64,000 nucleotides of DNA, from NCBI RefSeq assembly GCF_000471905.2, contig NW_006500346.1:2200959-2264958 (forward strand). The letters are read 5' to 3'. The notes beneath the pieces were generated by a model, which saw nothing but the letters and a program-made list of their open reading frames with translations, was not told the DNA's origin and ran no database searches. A program made the translations under genes and the position numbers. Positions 22,226-33,349 of this stretch are shown piece after piece. How positions within the stretch are numbered: the stretch's first letter is position 1; each line of letters begins with the position of its first letter. Source of the DNA: Amborella trichopoda (taxonomy: Eukaryota; Streptophyta; Magnoliopsida; Amborellales; Amborellaceae).

Positions 22226-23620
22226 TTAAAGACTCGAAGAGCTCAACACCCCTAATTGAACTTCTTTTCAGCAAAAATTGCAGCTTCTTCTTCTGATTTG
22301 TGTTTCTGGAATTTGAAGGAAACCCAAAATGCATATGTTTTATAAAGCTAGATGCATCATCATAACTTTCTCCAGGAAGAAAAGGGCCACCTAAAAGGTT
22401 CTCAACCTGAAAGTCAAATTTTTTAAACATTAGATATGCAAATGGGATAAAAAACAAGTGAAGAGGTAAAGAGAAGTTCAGTCCATTAACAGCAGCGCCA
22501 ATTATCAGAATTCAGAAACATTGAGATCAAAACATAAACTCAACTGAAACTGTGGAATCAGTTAAAAACTATGAAGTATTTCTGAACATGTCAGCCCTTA
22601 CAATCGCTTAATATTTCTAGTATTAAAGAAGCATAATTTTAAATTAATTATCAATCTGATATTGGAAAACATAGACATTAAAGATGATGCCGTCTTTATT
22701 AAGGTCCTAAACATTAAAAAAGAAAGTAAACATACTGGCTCAGTGCCCAAAATAAGAAATGGAAAGACTAAATCCTAGAACAGTGAGTTCTTGCTTTTCT
22801 TGCTTCCGTTTTGCATATCTTTTTAGCAATCACCATGGAATCACATATTCCAGTATTTAAAAAGAAATCAGGTCTTCTGATGAAATTAATTTCAAACAAG
22901 ACCTCAGCTTTGCTCAATTACAACCACCATTCCCATAAGAATTTCTTTCTTTTAATTTGTATACCCTAAAGTCCATAAAGTTAAGAAAAAGAATTTCATG
23001 CAACCTCAATTCAATAAATGAGAAGCATTCTCCAAAAATTTACAGAGCAATTCTCATTGCAACTGATACACCACCTCATCTTGAAATTTTACCAGAGAAA
23101 AACAGTTTTTACGGTGAAAATGATCAGAGAACAAAAGTTACAAAACAAAAGTTCATCTTATTGAAGTACAATCCATCAAAGAAACAGTAATCTAAAAAAA
23201 AAATGGTTACTAGAGCTAATTACATATAAATCACATATTTTAAAACAGAAAACTGAATGAGCCTGATCATTTTATTTGAAAAATAAAGCCTGATCATTTC
23301 ATTTGAAAAAAAAATTCAAGTAAATTTCAGGTGACAAGGAGAGAGTTCAGTGAATACCTGTGGCTCAGAGAAATGGAGACTCCCAGAAACTGAAGCTTTG
23401 ATCCGGATCTGGTCCCATCAAAGTACAGTCCGAAAAGGATACGGAATGCAAGCATAAAAGAGCCCTAGAAAGGTTTCTAGGGCTCAAAGCTCTGCTTTTG
23501 CAGTCAGGCTAGAGAGAGAAGAAAAGGAGCCATGAAATGTCTAGGGTTTCCATTTGGTGAAGGAGATGCGTAGGGATCAAGGAACACTTGGATTTAGACA
23601 GAGAGAGAGAGAGAGAGAGT
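22226..23620 (-). other. PEPKR1 5' UTR with a 5' UTR intron (22407-23357)
   Basis: On the minus strand a purine-rich leader ends at CACAG|GTATTC (exon end 23358) and resumes after TTTCAG at 22406. The 180 nt from there to the ATG at 22225 have stop codons in frame, so they are untranslated. The predicted intron is about 950 bp. The first exon probably begins near 23600; the transcription start is not determined. Confidence 0.6.
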
Positions 23621-24076
23621 GGGTACAGGGAGGAGATCACAGTCTGGAATTTTAAATAAATTACTCTCTCTCTCTAAGAAAATGCAACGTCTCTCTCTCT
23701 AAGGAATGCAGGGTTTTAACAGTGACCTACGGAAAGAGAATTATGTGGAATTTTTCTGAGTCATTTTCGTCTTAATTTCGTCACTTTCTCTCTCTCTCTA
23801 AACTTGCACTTCATTTCTCTCTCTTCCCCCTTATTTCTTAATTTCCTCTCTCTTTCTTTCTACATCTCATTTTTCTTCCTTTCCACTCTCTCTCCTCCCA
23901 TATGTCCTTAATATCCTCTCTCTCTCCTCCCTTCTCTTCTTATTTTCCTTTCTCTTATCGTTTTTTTTTAATTTCCTCTCTCTCTCTCCCCCCTTTTCTT
24001 CGTATTTTCCAAATTAGCAAGCATCTCTCTCTCTTAAATTTTAGTGGCAAGCATCTCTCTCTCTCTCTAAAATTTA
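23580..24076. repeat. (GA)n and (CT)n-rich tract upstream of PEPKR1
   Basis: It starts with (GA)n at 23601-23620 and continues with many CTCTCTCT blocks to 24068, interleaved with TTCCTCTCTCTCTC and short duplications (GCAAGCATCTCTCTCTC twice near 24020-24064). It would lie in the promoter of PEPKR1. CT/GA tracts like this bind BPC/GAGA-type factors in plants, but that is family knowledge, not shown here. Confidence 0.65.
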
Positions 24077-24321
24077 AGAAAAAGGTGTGATAGCAAGCAT
24101 AGTCCTCGTGAAACTCATCAATGCCGTTCATTTCTTAAATTCTTAGAATAATGACGAGCATATCCTGCCCTTCATGCTCTTTTTGAAAAAAAAAAACATT
24201 TTATTAGAAAATGAAAAGTTTCAACAATTTGTAATAACAAAATAAACCATTTTAAGAAGGTTGATAGCTTCAAATAAATAATAATAAAACCTTAGCTATT
24301 TTCACTCTAAATTCATAAGGA

Positions 24322-24827
24322 AAAGCTTTTATGTCTCCCTACAACATAGAAGTTCTATGTCTCCCTTATGTAACTGTCTATTTTTTAATGGAGAGCTAAG
24401 ATTGCCCCAATCACAACATCATGTCTTTACACTGATTTATTTTTATTTTTTTTTCTACAAACTGTTTTGACACCAAATTTTGGACGTCCGTTCTTATATT
24501 AAACTTGCACTAACGAAAAATATATAAAAAAAATGTTTTCAATAAAATAAAATAACAAAATACCCCTAAAAGATTCAAGCGTATTTTGGTTATTATGTTT
24601 TATCAAAAAATTATTGTTAATATTTTTTATAGGTGCGCCCAAATGATAAGATGGCACGTACCAAATTTCATATTTAAAAAAATTGTATTAAAAAAACTAA
24701 AAATAAATACTTTAAGACATCGGATATAAGATCAAACAGTGAATAGCTCTCTTGATAAAAAATGGACGTCTAGATGGTTGGGGAACATAGAACTGCTATA
24801 TTGAAGAGGGAACATAGAAAGCTTTCT
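24322..24827. mobile_element. Non-autonomous inverted-repeat element, ~506 bp
   Basis: The left arm AAAGCTTTTATGTCTCCCT, then ACATAGAAGTTCTATGTC, is matched by the inverted right arm (AGAACTGCTATATTG, then AACATAGAAAGCTTTC). Arms are about 45 bp. The interior has AT-rich non-coding sequence and a second inverted pair (GAGAGCTAAG / GAATAGCTCTC). No target duplication was fixed. Confidence 0.6.
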
Positions 24828-24946
24828 GAAATCATAAAACTATTCCAACCACTGTGAATTCATAACCTCAAGTCTACTCTCTCTTCATAAATGTTCTCCT
24901 CTCTCTCTCTCTCTCTCTCTCTTTCGTATCTTTACACAAACAAGTG

Positions 24947-25134
24947 TAATGATCCTATAGGACCCTCCCCACCCATGTGTGTAGGACTCTAAAGGATTAT
25001 TATTAAAGTTTGTATAAATCTCTATAAAAGTTAGTGTGAGACTTGACTTTTCTATAGATCCGTGCTAAATTTATTGGTGATCCTTTTAGGTCCTACACAC
25101 ATAGGTGGAGGGGAAGGTCATGTAGAATCATTTA
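24947..25134. mobile_element. Family G MITE, copy 1
   Basis: The left arm TAATGATCCTATAGGACC followed by CCATGTGTGTAGGACTC is matched by the inverted right arm GTCCTACACACATAGGTGG, then CATGTAGAATCATTTA. Arms are about 60 bp of a 188-bp element. A second copy lies at 34736-34927. Confidence 0.75.
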
Positions 25135-25369
25135 TCCACACACAAAAAACCCTTGTTTATAACTATCATAGTGGAAAAACAAGGTCTCTTTCTTCATAAA
25201 TGTTATCGTCACAGTTAATCTCTCTCCTATTAGTATATATTCTCCTACACGCTCTCTTATTAGTATATACATCAGTGAATTAAAAAATAGATCGATAACT
25301 CGGATCGGACATCTCAAAAACCGCTCTGAATTGGTGAATCGGCAGTCTGGATCATCATTTTACTATGTC
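25135..25369. other. Intergenic, no gene seen
   Basis: AT-rich. A short direct repeat around TCTCTCCTATTAGTATATA and TCTCTTATTAGTATATA (25218-25270) is visible. Nothing else was recognised. Confidence 0.4.
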
Positions 25370-25595
25370 GAAAAAAAAAAGTGAACTAACAAAAGAACAC
25401 GTGAAAAAACAGTGAACCAGTCAAAAACCAGTCTCGATCAGTCAATTAGCAGTCCAAATTGCCATTTTTCTGTACGGAAATGCCGATTGAACTCTACCAT
25501 TTTCTTATATATATACATAATCGAAACGGGGTGATCGATTCTCAAATCAAACAGAGCGGTTCCATGCCGACCAAACATTTTTTAAAATCACCTAT
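25370..25595. repeat. Dispersed repeat shared with 12905-13150
   Basis: Same block order as the 12.9 kb copy (GTGAACCAGTCAAAAA, GGAAATGCCG, TTTTCTTATATATA, CGAAACGGGGTGATCG). The two copies differ by many substitutions, so both are old. Confidence 0.55.
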
Positions 25596-25659
25596 CCTAT
25601 TCTCTCTCATATTACATTGTATTCTCCTACTCTCTCTCATTAGTAAATATTCTCATACT

Positions 25660-25745
25660 CTCTCTCTACCCCCTCTCTCTCTGAAAGGGGTAGAATAAAG
25701 AAAGGATGTACCCCCTCTCTCTCTAAAAGGGGTAGAAGAAGGAAA
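25660..25745. repeat. Tandem pair of small hairpin units
   Basis: TACCCCCTCTCTCTCT followed by AAAGGGGTAGAA occurs twice in a row, each unit able to fold through TACCCC pairing with GGGGTA. The copies are about 43 bp apart. Confidence 0.7.
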
Positions 25746-25924
25746 GGATGGAAGAATTTGAATGAAGGAATTTGTCAGTGGGGGACATGTGGATGAATAT
25801 TTTACTAAGAGAAATATTTATTTGGATTCAATATTTGTGACTGGGAAAAAAACATTTTTTTCTTTTATTTTTTCTTTTTCCTGGACCCCCTGATTTTGCG
25901 CTTCTAGGGCTTGGGGGTGGTTAG

Positions 25925-26260
25925 CGTGTGGCCACGGAGTATAAAGCGCCCACTGGATTCCAGGCCTTGGTCTGCTCTCTCTCTCTCTTCCCTACTTTAT
26001 CTCTCTAAATCCCTCCTCTCTTTTCCCAAGTTTCTCTCTCTAAATATCCCCTATTTTCCCTCGTTTCTCTCTCTAAATATCCCCTATTTCCCCTCGTTTC
26101 TCTCTCTAAATATCCCCTATTTCCCTCGTTTCTCTCTCTAGAATCTCTCTTCTCCCGTTGTCTCACTCTATTTTACACTCCCCTGTGCCTTTTGTCTCTC
26201 TCCTCTTTGCCTCTTTCTTCTCCCTTCTCTGTCAATCTAGTTTTGCTAATCCAAATCACA
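25925..26260 (+). promoter_or_regulatory. Possible orphan promoter with TATA-like box and CT-rich tandem leader
   Basis: GAGTATAAAGCGCCC at 25937-25951 looks like a TATA region, followed about 40 bp later by a CT-rich leader-like sequence. Inside it, CTCTCTCTAAATATCCCC plus TATTT.CCCTCGTTT repeats three to four times with a 34-35-bp period (26035-26140). The first ATG after it (26262) opens only six codons, and no protein-coding exon follows. It may be a non-coding transcript's promoter, a retroelement LTR remnant, or chance. Confidence 0.3.
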
Positions 26261-26429
26261 GATGGGGAAACGGTCCAATTGATCCTGATTCCTGGGTCTA
26301 GTTGAAACCCAAAAGTGGTCTGAGCCTAGTTTCGTCAAGGAGCTAGGTAACTCTAGAAACCTCATAATCCTGATTAGCTGGATTACTTAGCTCCTTCAAA
26401 TTATATTTTTATATTTTTTTTTATTGATA

Positions 26430-26825
26430 CAGTTTACATACATATACATCTATATAGCTGTAGAAGTAAGATGCACTTTCAAATTTTATTATGGTATATA
26501 ATTTTGATGTAAAATGTTTTTGGGATTATCTCAATATCTATTTTTATATTCAATTATAAAATTTGAAATTTTAAAAATGATTAAAATCAAATAAATCTAT
26601 AAACATATGAAAATCTTGAAAATAGACGGTGTAGATAATATGTAGTAAAACACACTAATTATGAGATTTAAGATCTTTTTATTTTTCATAGTCATACATC
26701 TTGACGTCGAGATGATCAATTAAAGAGTTTTTTAACATTAAAACTGCATTTTTTAATATATTTTTTTCGTGCATTCGTAGTTCTACATTATAAAGTTGCA
26801 TCCTGACATAAACATTTTTCTTTTT
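26430..26825. repeat. Family D MITE-like element, clearest copy
   Basis: It contains the full family order: CACTTTCAAATTTTATTATG, AAACATATGAAAATCTTGA, ACGGTGTAGATAATATG and GTAGTTCTACATTATAAAG. The ends (ACAGTTTACATAC / inverse near GACATAAACATTTTTC) are only weakly inverted. Confidence 0.6.
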
Positions 26826-27165
26826 TTACATCACGGAAAATTAACCTTTTTGGGAACTGGTAATTCACCGATCTGAATTCATCCAACCAATCCGGGTTTT
26901 AAAACACTTGAAACCTCTCTCTCCTCCCTCCTCTCTCTCTTCAAGGGTGCGGGCCCACGTTTGAGTAAGAATAACGGTGCTTCTTTGATGTGATGCGTGC
27001 CGTTTTTTCTTCTTCTTTAAATCCCCACCTCGAATTCAAAGACAACGAAATCTCGGTTTTCGCCGAAACTTCGGTGGAATATCTCGCTAAGTGAGTACAC
27101 TTGGAAAAATATGTACTGCGATCCACGTAACCTTTTAAAATAATGAAACTTATAAGAACGGGAAA
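26826..27165. other. Intergenic, no gene seen
   Basis: It includes a CT microsatellite (26910-26940) and mixed sequence. There is a possible short run of coding-like composition on the minus strand near 27000, but no splice-supported frame. No feature claimed. Confidence 0.4.
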
Positions 27166-27371
27166 GTAGAGAAGGAGACCATTTACCGGGGTCATATTAA
27201 TCTTGACCATTGGATCTAAAATTTGATGGCTGTTATTATTCTATTGACCAAGTTTCAACTTAAAAAAAAAAAAATTGAACTTTGTGATACTTATAAGCTA
27301 TCAAATTTCACATCAAATGGTTGTAAGGAATTGTGACCACCTTAGTAAATGGTCTCATTGTATACAATCTC
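27166..27371. repeat. Family A MITE
   Basis: The left arm is GGAGACCATTTACCG and the right arm GTAAATGGTCTCATTGTAT, inverted. Interior blocks ATTAATCTTGACCATTGGAT and TCACATCAAATGGTTGTAAG match the 0.2, 16 and 39 kb copies. Confidence 0.7.
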
Positions 27372-27409
27372 TATAAGAATATGTTATTTTTTTCCATCAA
27401 TTTATAAGT

Positions 27410-27520
27410 TTTATCTTTTTTCGACCATGTAATGCGTATTATGATAAGTATTTTGAAATAAAATCAAAAGATATGGGTAAAATATTAAATAGTTAAACTC
27501 TTATGTGTGGCAAATTTTCG
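27410..27520. repeat. Family E remnant
   Basis: It contains GTATTTTGAAATAAAATC, then ATATGGGTAAAATATTAAAT, the second half of the family E element. The left half is missing or too diverged. Confidence 0.5.
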
Positions 27521-27690
27521 TATAAATATTAGACCATTAATGCATGAAGCCCAACCGATACATCAATAGGCAAAATAAAATAAGAGTCAATTGATAAACG
27601 GTGATAGAGAGTTGCCTGTAGGATTTTTCTACTACTCTTAAATAATTTCGAATAACATAGATAAATAATATCTTTATTAAAGGATTATAT

Positions 27691-27915
27691 ATTATGACAC
27701 CACTTAGTTTTTGTACAAAGATGTCACAATTGATACTAGCCATTAGATATCAAATTGGAATGCTGGGGGTGTGTCACAAAGTTTGAAGTTTTTTTTTTTT
27801 AAACTTAAAGTCTAATCAATGATACACTCACAACCATCTGATTTGAAATTTGATCGACAAAATTGATTGTGACATCCATGTATTAAAAGTAAATGGCATA
27901 TTTGTATATTTTTCC
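27691..27915. repeat. Family A MITE, diverged
   Basis: Left arm GACACCACTTAGTTTTTG with AGATGTCACAATTG; right arm inverted with GATTGTGACATCCATG and AAAGTAAATGGCAT. The middle has a poly-T run and the GTGTGTCACAAAGTTTGAAG block. Confidence 0.65.
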
Positions 27916-28445
27916 TTTTATTAAAGATATAATTAATATTAGTTTATTATTAAAAAATAATTGAAATTTAAAAAAAGGGAATTACTCGAGCTTTTCTTTA
28001 CACTTTCGAGAGAAAGTAAGATTGTTTGCCTGAAATTGAACCTTCCAAACTTTTTGGCTCCACAGGAGGCCACGGAAGGGGCGGTTTTCATTATTTTTCC
28101 CATTTTTTGGAATTTCCATCTCCAAAAATAGGGGGAAAATAGAATCTGCCCCTTCTATGCCCCCCTATGGATTCAAAAGTTCAAAATTTCCAGCTTTTGA
28201 AGTTCGAACCTTTTGCCAAACAAACAAGAATTGGGATGGGTGAAATATAGATTGAATTATAATTATTAATTGTGCTTAGGAATAAAGATTGATAATACAG
28301 TGCTAAGAGATAGAAAACCAAAAGATTCTAAACAAATAATTTTTAAAGAGCAAATTGGTAAGAAATCCAAAGTAGAAAAATAAAGCATGAAAATAATTGA
28401 GGAAGTCACACTAGTATATATTCTCCTATTTTTTAGTAGTATGGT
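27916..28445. other. Intergenic, no gene seen
   Basis: It includes a somewhat GC-richer patch (28050-28190, with CCACAGGAGGCCACGG) that I could not assign to any family, plus AT-rich sequence. No coding or RNA feature claimed. Confidence 0.4.
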
Positions 28446-28670
28446 TCTATATTACAAGACTATTTATCTTTGTTACAATGAGATCACAGTTATTCTTAGT
28501 TATTAGATATCGAATTGGATGGTATGAAATAGTTCACGAAGTTCGAAAAAAATTTTAAGCTTTGAGTTTAGTCTGTACCACTCTTACAACCATTCGATTT
28601 GAAATATGATGAAAAGAGTAATTTTGACCTCTTTGTTTAAAAAGTAAATGGTCTCTTTGTATATTTTTCC
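28446..28670. repeat. Family A MITE
   Basis: Left arm GACTATTTATCTTTGTTAC with GATCACAG; right arm inverted with TTTGACCTCTTTG and AAGTAAATGGTCTC. The interior has CAACCATTCGATTTGAAAT. About 225 bp. Confidence 0.65.
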
Positions 28671-30532
28671 ATATATATTTTGTTTAGGAAGAACAAATTC
28701 CCTTTCACACGTGAAGGTAACTTTCCAATCGTATTGACCAAAACTTTGGCCAAAAATAACTCACACATGACCCATTCAATTTCAACAAAAGAGCGTTGGA
28801 CTAAGATACATGTTATTGTTTCATGCTTGGAAAGCAAAGAACGTTGAAGAGCTCAACATATTACAACTAGGGAAGCCTTAATATATCACAAGTAGGTATG
28901 GCTTAGTTTAAAGCTCGTACCTTACTATTTTGATTCAAGTAAATGTCATCTATAGTGCGATTGTCTGGTAATTGAACACATTAAGAGTGATTTAAAAGTC
29001 GTCGAGCTGATTTAGAAACATTTGAGTTTGCTCGCAACCAAGTGCAATATCTTAAAACTTTAAATATTTTTATTGAAAATTGCCCATTTTGACTCGGACT
29101 CACCCTAATTAGGCTGGGCAAACTTGGGATCAGACCACAGGTGGGTCAGAGTCAAAGACTTGGTCCAACTTTTTAAACACTCCACATTACAGTTACCCCT
29201 AGAGAATTGTGGCTGACTCTGTCTCTATTTGTGTGTGTGAGAGAGAGAGTAGTGATAACTTTGAAAAGTAGTGAGCCTAATGATAATGTACCATGTTATA
29301 TGGCCATGGACATGGAGTCTTCATAAATCCTAATCCACTTTCGAAATATTCAATCAGTTATCTTGGTCAATCTGTAACCCCTCGTTTGTTTCAATAAATG
29401 ATTTACAATTGGCATTCTAATCGGGAATCGCCGATCATGTTTGAAAATCAATTCAAACCAATCCGCTTTCTTACCGGAACCAAGAATCAATCCAATTCCT
29501 ATAGAGTCGCCCTATTTTATTAGGGAAGCAGGAGAATCTCTCAACGAATCAGGAGATTTGAACCGGTCAAATCAACCGGTTCCCACATGTAATATTATTA
29601 TAATTATTTTGAATTTTTTATTTTTATGGACTAATTCTCACACAATTGAGAACCGGTCCAAATCACCCTTCCGCATTGACAATTCATCGATCCAAACCAG
29701 ATCTCCACAAAACATGTTTTCAAAGACTGGTGTCAATATTTAATTGGCTTACCTTGTTCCCAAACCATGAGAAAGTGCTCCAAATACAGAGAAGCGAAAA
29801 ATTGACTTCCCAATCGCCCTAAATTATTAAGTATGCTAAAGTGCTAATGCTTTTCTAAGTTGTGGTTGAAAGAACCTTAATCTAATTATTTAAAATTCCC
29901 ATGACATTTGACTTTTACGTGAGTTAGTGCATGTACTCATTGAATATGGACTAAATCCCCTCCAAAAATACTAGCAATTCCACCGTTGACTAGAGTGACA
30001 AATGTTTATGGAAAGCAGTCACATATCATATCTCTCCAAAAAATGCACATTCGATATTGAAAAGCGTTATCAAAACATCACTTCGGCCTTAGAGAATTAC
30101 GCATCTAAAAAAATGAAATGGATTTCAAACTCTAAAACTCAATTTTCTAATATAATTACAATTCTGACAAATAAAATGGATTTCAAGTCATAAAATTCGT
30201 ATGTATTGTAACCATCAATTTCAAGTGTTCAAGTAAGCCACATCTGCACCATTTGTTAACAAAACACACCTTGATTTCAGACAATCCTGATTTAAAAAAA
30301 TAAAATGGATTTCAAATCCTAAAACATATTTTATGAACCATCCATTTCATGTATTCCGAAGTAAACGTGATCCGTTCAATTTCCAAGTAACAAGAAAACT
30401 TAGATGTGAAGGGCATCACAAGTATTTTTGGCTCCATTATTACATTTTTTTAATTAGGTTTTGAGGTGCTACTTTATCAAATATCGTATCACCTGTAAAA
30501 AAAAATTTTGTGTTTACATATATTGAATACTT
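28671..30532. other. Intergenic, no gene recognised
   Basis: About 1.9 kb. It contains a GGTCC/GGGTC-like patch at 29100-29170 and an ACCGGTC-containing patch at 29555-29700 that may be old repeat. Around 30050-30390 a block (AAATGGATTTCAA, then CTAAAAC) occurs three times in about 250 bp, possibly a decayed tandem repeat. No credible exon or RNA gene was seen. Confidence 0.4.
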
Positions 30533-30892
30533 TGCTCCCGTAGGAGCATACTGTATACTTACTTCCTAAGACAGTAGATGGATTTGGGAAGACTTTTTTT
30601 ATCTGAAATTTTGAAAGCTACCGAAAAATCACTAAACAACTATATTCATTAAAAAAATTGAATGTTGAGTTTTGTAATACTTAGATCTCGCCCATCAAAA
30701 AGTTTGACCACTTCTTTCAATTTTGAAACATTATTTTTTTTCAAGCCCATAGAGAATATAAGGTGGATTTTATTTTGAGGATAGCACTTGGGTTGAAGAT
30801 ATTATAATCCTCAAAATTTTGAATCCAAAAAATACTCCTAGACAGGGTGTTGCTCGAGGGAGTAAGTAGACAATTGCTCCCTTGGGAGCATG
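30533..30892. repeat. Family F inverted-repeat element
   Basis: The left end TGCTCCCGTAGGAGCATAC and right end TGCTCCCTTGGGAGCATG are each palindromic and also inverted to each other; similarity continues inwards (ACTTACTTCC / inverse AGTAAGTAGACAA). About 360 bp. Other copies are at 37.3 and 54.1 kb. Confidence 0.65.
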
Positions 30893-31560
30893 AAATCTTT
30901 TGGCTATATTTTATGTGGGAGAGGGATGAACTCCGTGAACGTTTCTGGTCATCATGTCACACGTGTGGAGATGTCATTGGCTTCAAGAGTTTAATGAATC
31001 ATACAATGTACAGCTGCTTAACGTGGCCCACACCGCACGTGCAAAGTTTGTTTTCATTTGATGATAAGATCATTTCATTTTCCTCTGAACTTTGGTTTTT
31101 TATGCAATGAGATGCATCTGAATGACATGGCTAGTTCTTGTCAGATTTTGCTTCATCCTATGAAACAATTAAATATAAATAACTAATTAAGGGGAAGCAT
31201 TTTTTATTTAGCAGCCTTTATAGCGTCACATCTCATATTTTGTCAAAACAAATAATAAAGACATTAAATCATGCAAATTGATCATCTTCACCTCCATAAT
31301 TATAGATTTTGAGGAAAAACAAAAAATTTATAATGTTCATATTACGATTCGTTTTATGCATTTTACATTTTGAGTATTCACAAATCTACATGTCTACACT
31401 ATACTATTTTTAGAGCTTCAAACTCTACATTGACAGACAAATAATTTTGCACATGATTATGAGTAATCACAATGTTTCCGGCTCGAAAAATACATTTTTC
31501 AACAAGGTTTTGGGTAAAAATTTACTAAATTTTGTAAAGGAGCAGCCCTAGAAAATCTCA
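30893..31560. other. Intergenic; diverged family C-like stretch
   Basis: Between 31200 and 31545 several family C words are recognisable (ATTGATCATCTTCAC, CTATTTTTAGAGCTTCAAAC, CTCGAAAAATACATTTTTC) but heavily diverged. A plus-strand open stretch at 30847-31110 codes for nothing I recognise. Confidence 0.35.
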
Positions 31561-31574
31561 CAGACTAATTCAAC

Positions 31575-32385
31575 AATACAATATAAAATAACCACCAATT
31601 TCTATCTCTCCCCCTTTTATTTAAACAATACCATATTAATTAAGGAAAATTATAAAAAACCCCTAAATTATGCAACTTACCCTAGCTAATTTTTGCTCTC
31701 AAGTTTTTTCAAAAAATAAACTTTTTATGCAAATACCCCCTGAGGAAAAAAATTCATTATTCTAGATGAAAATGCGTTTCCCTTAGCACATTGCCAGAGC
31801 GCACTTAAACAGTGCCGGAGCCCTATGACTCATAATGCTCCACTGCCGGAGCGCACATACGCACTGATGGAGCGTTTGTGTTACATTGCTGGAGCGCACT
31901 TACGTAGTGCCAGAGCACGTATCACATTGTCGCAACGCACTTAAATAGTGTTGGAGCCCTGTGACTTAGAATGCTCAACTGCCGGAGCGCACTTACGTAG
32001 TGCCGGAGCGTTGTGTTATACTGCCGGAGCGTACTTACGCATTGCTAGACCGCTCTTGCACAGTGCCGGAGCCCCTGTGACAGGGCTCCGACATTGTTTA
32101 AGGGTGCTCCAGCAACGTGCTACGAGAAGGGCATTTTCGTCTAGAAAAATGATTTTGTTCCTTCGATGGTATTTGCATAACAAGTTTGTTTTTTTTTTAA
32201 AAAAAATGAGAGCAAAATTTAGCTAGAGGTAAAAAGTAGATTTTGGGAAGTTTTTTATAATTTTCCCTATTAATTAAGCACCAAGGCACCATTTTTTTCA
32301 TGTTTTTCTCTCTCCTTTACTTAAACAACAAGAACATATTAATTAGCAATCAAGGCACCAATCTCTCTGTCATGTTTTTTTCAAT
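31575..32385. repeat. Tandem duplication (~85 bp) whose left copy hosts the 626-bp element
   Basis: Copy 1 (split by the element) reads CTTTTATTTAAACAATACC, then ATATTAATTA ... AGCACCAAGGCACCA. Copy 2 at about 32310-32371 reads CTTTACTTAAACAACAAG, then ATATTAATTA directly joined to GCAATCAAGGCACCA. Copy 2 therefore shows the empty target site. Confidence 0.75.
31643..32268. mobile_element. 626-bp fold-back element with ~150-bp inverted ends and a GC-rich repeated core
   Basis: An exact 8-bp direct duplication ATTAATTA flanks it (31635-31642 and 32269-32276). The arms (about 31643-31800 and 32110-32268) are inverted copies sharing, in order, GGAAAATTATAAAAAAC, CTAGCTAATTTTTGCTCTCA, TATGCAAATACC and TCTAGATGAAAATGC-type blocks. 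The core (about 31790-32100) is GC-rich in very AT-rich flanks: it is built of CTGCCGGAGCGCACTTACG-type subunits of about 42-52 bp, and three subunits form a higher unit present twice (about 31787-31920 and 31921-32060). It ends with a near-perfect palindrome GGAGCCCCTGTGACAGGGCT. No transposase is encoded. An 8-bp duplication fits hAT or MULE; the long arms favour a fold-back or MULE derivative. Confidence 0.85.
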
Positions 32386-33349
32386 ATAACTCTCCCACCT
32401 GTAGAAAAAAAAAAAATAGCAGTCTCTCTCTATCTAGAGTGTTAAAGGTAGAAGTTGAACCTTGAATGTTACCTTAAAACACCTACCCCCAACTACTAAT
32501 ATCCCCATCCTACTCTCTCTCTCTAATGCCCCGACCCACTCACACACTTTCTCTCTCTTCTTTTGGGAGTGCATCTCTCCCACACACACACACAAAAGGC
32601 ATGAAGGAAAGTATGAGCATCGACCCCACCCACCTTTTCACCAACCCTAGCTGTCTGTTGCATGAGGGTCAATAATAGACTCATGGCTATATTGCAAGCA
32701 AACATATGCATTCACATATTTTATAGTAGTCTTTCAAAACTCAAATTTTGTAGTGATGATCATCCATTTCACATACTTTTGGGGTTTATGGGGTTGAACT
32801 TAGGAGGTACTAAAAAAAAATTAAGATACGTTAAAAAAAGAAAAATAAAACAAAATTAATAGAAATAAATAAAATATTATAACAAAAGAGAAATAAATAA
32901 AAATAAAGACGGGTGCCAGCCAATACGGATACCAGAGCCAGTTCGGTTGTCTCTTTTACTGATCTGAATCGATGATTCTCTATTATATCTATAGATTTTA
33001 AAATACTAATTTAGAGAGAGAACATTGGCTTTCTTTCACGCAACAAAGAAAGCAAAGGCATAACACTTATATATATAAAGAGAATAATTGTCTACTTTTT
33101 ATTCAAGATGGCAATGATGATGAGGAGAAAAATGGGATGCCATTGAAAGTTAAAGTCTTGAACCAGTCATTGATTTGTCAATCGCAATGTTGGTGAAAAC
33201 TTTGAAGAAAAGATAGCTGTATAAGCAAGGTGCTGTCTTTTTCAACAAACAAATCAAACTCCTTTCGATGACAACAAGGGCAATGATATATTGAAAAGTG
33301 CCCAAATAAAAATGTACCAAAAAAAAAAGGAAAAAACAGGAAGAAGGCA
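32386..33349. other. Intergenic, microsatellites only
   Basis: It contains CT tracts (32420, 32514, 32550), a short (CA)n at 32580 and poly-A stretches. No gene or repeat family recognised. Confidence 0.4.

Noticed and set aside
31787..32060. CRISPR-like regular repeats
   Set aside because: Eukaryotic nuclear context, subunits of varying length, imperfect copies and no unique spacers; it is a nested tandem repeat inside a transposon.
31948..32226. Open reading frame of 92 codons across the GC-rich core of the 626-bp element
   Set aside because: It arises from repeated subunits and runs into an inverted arm; no domain and no conservation between the repeated units' frames.
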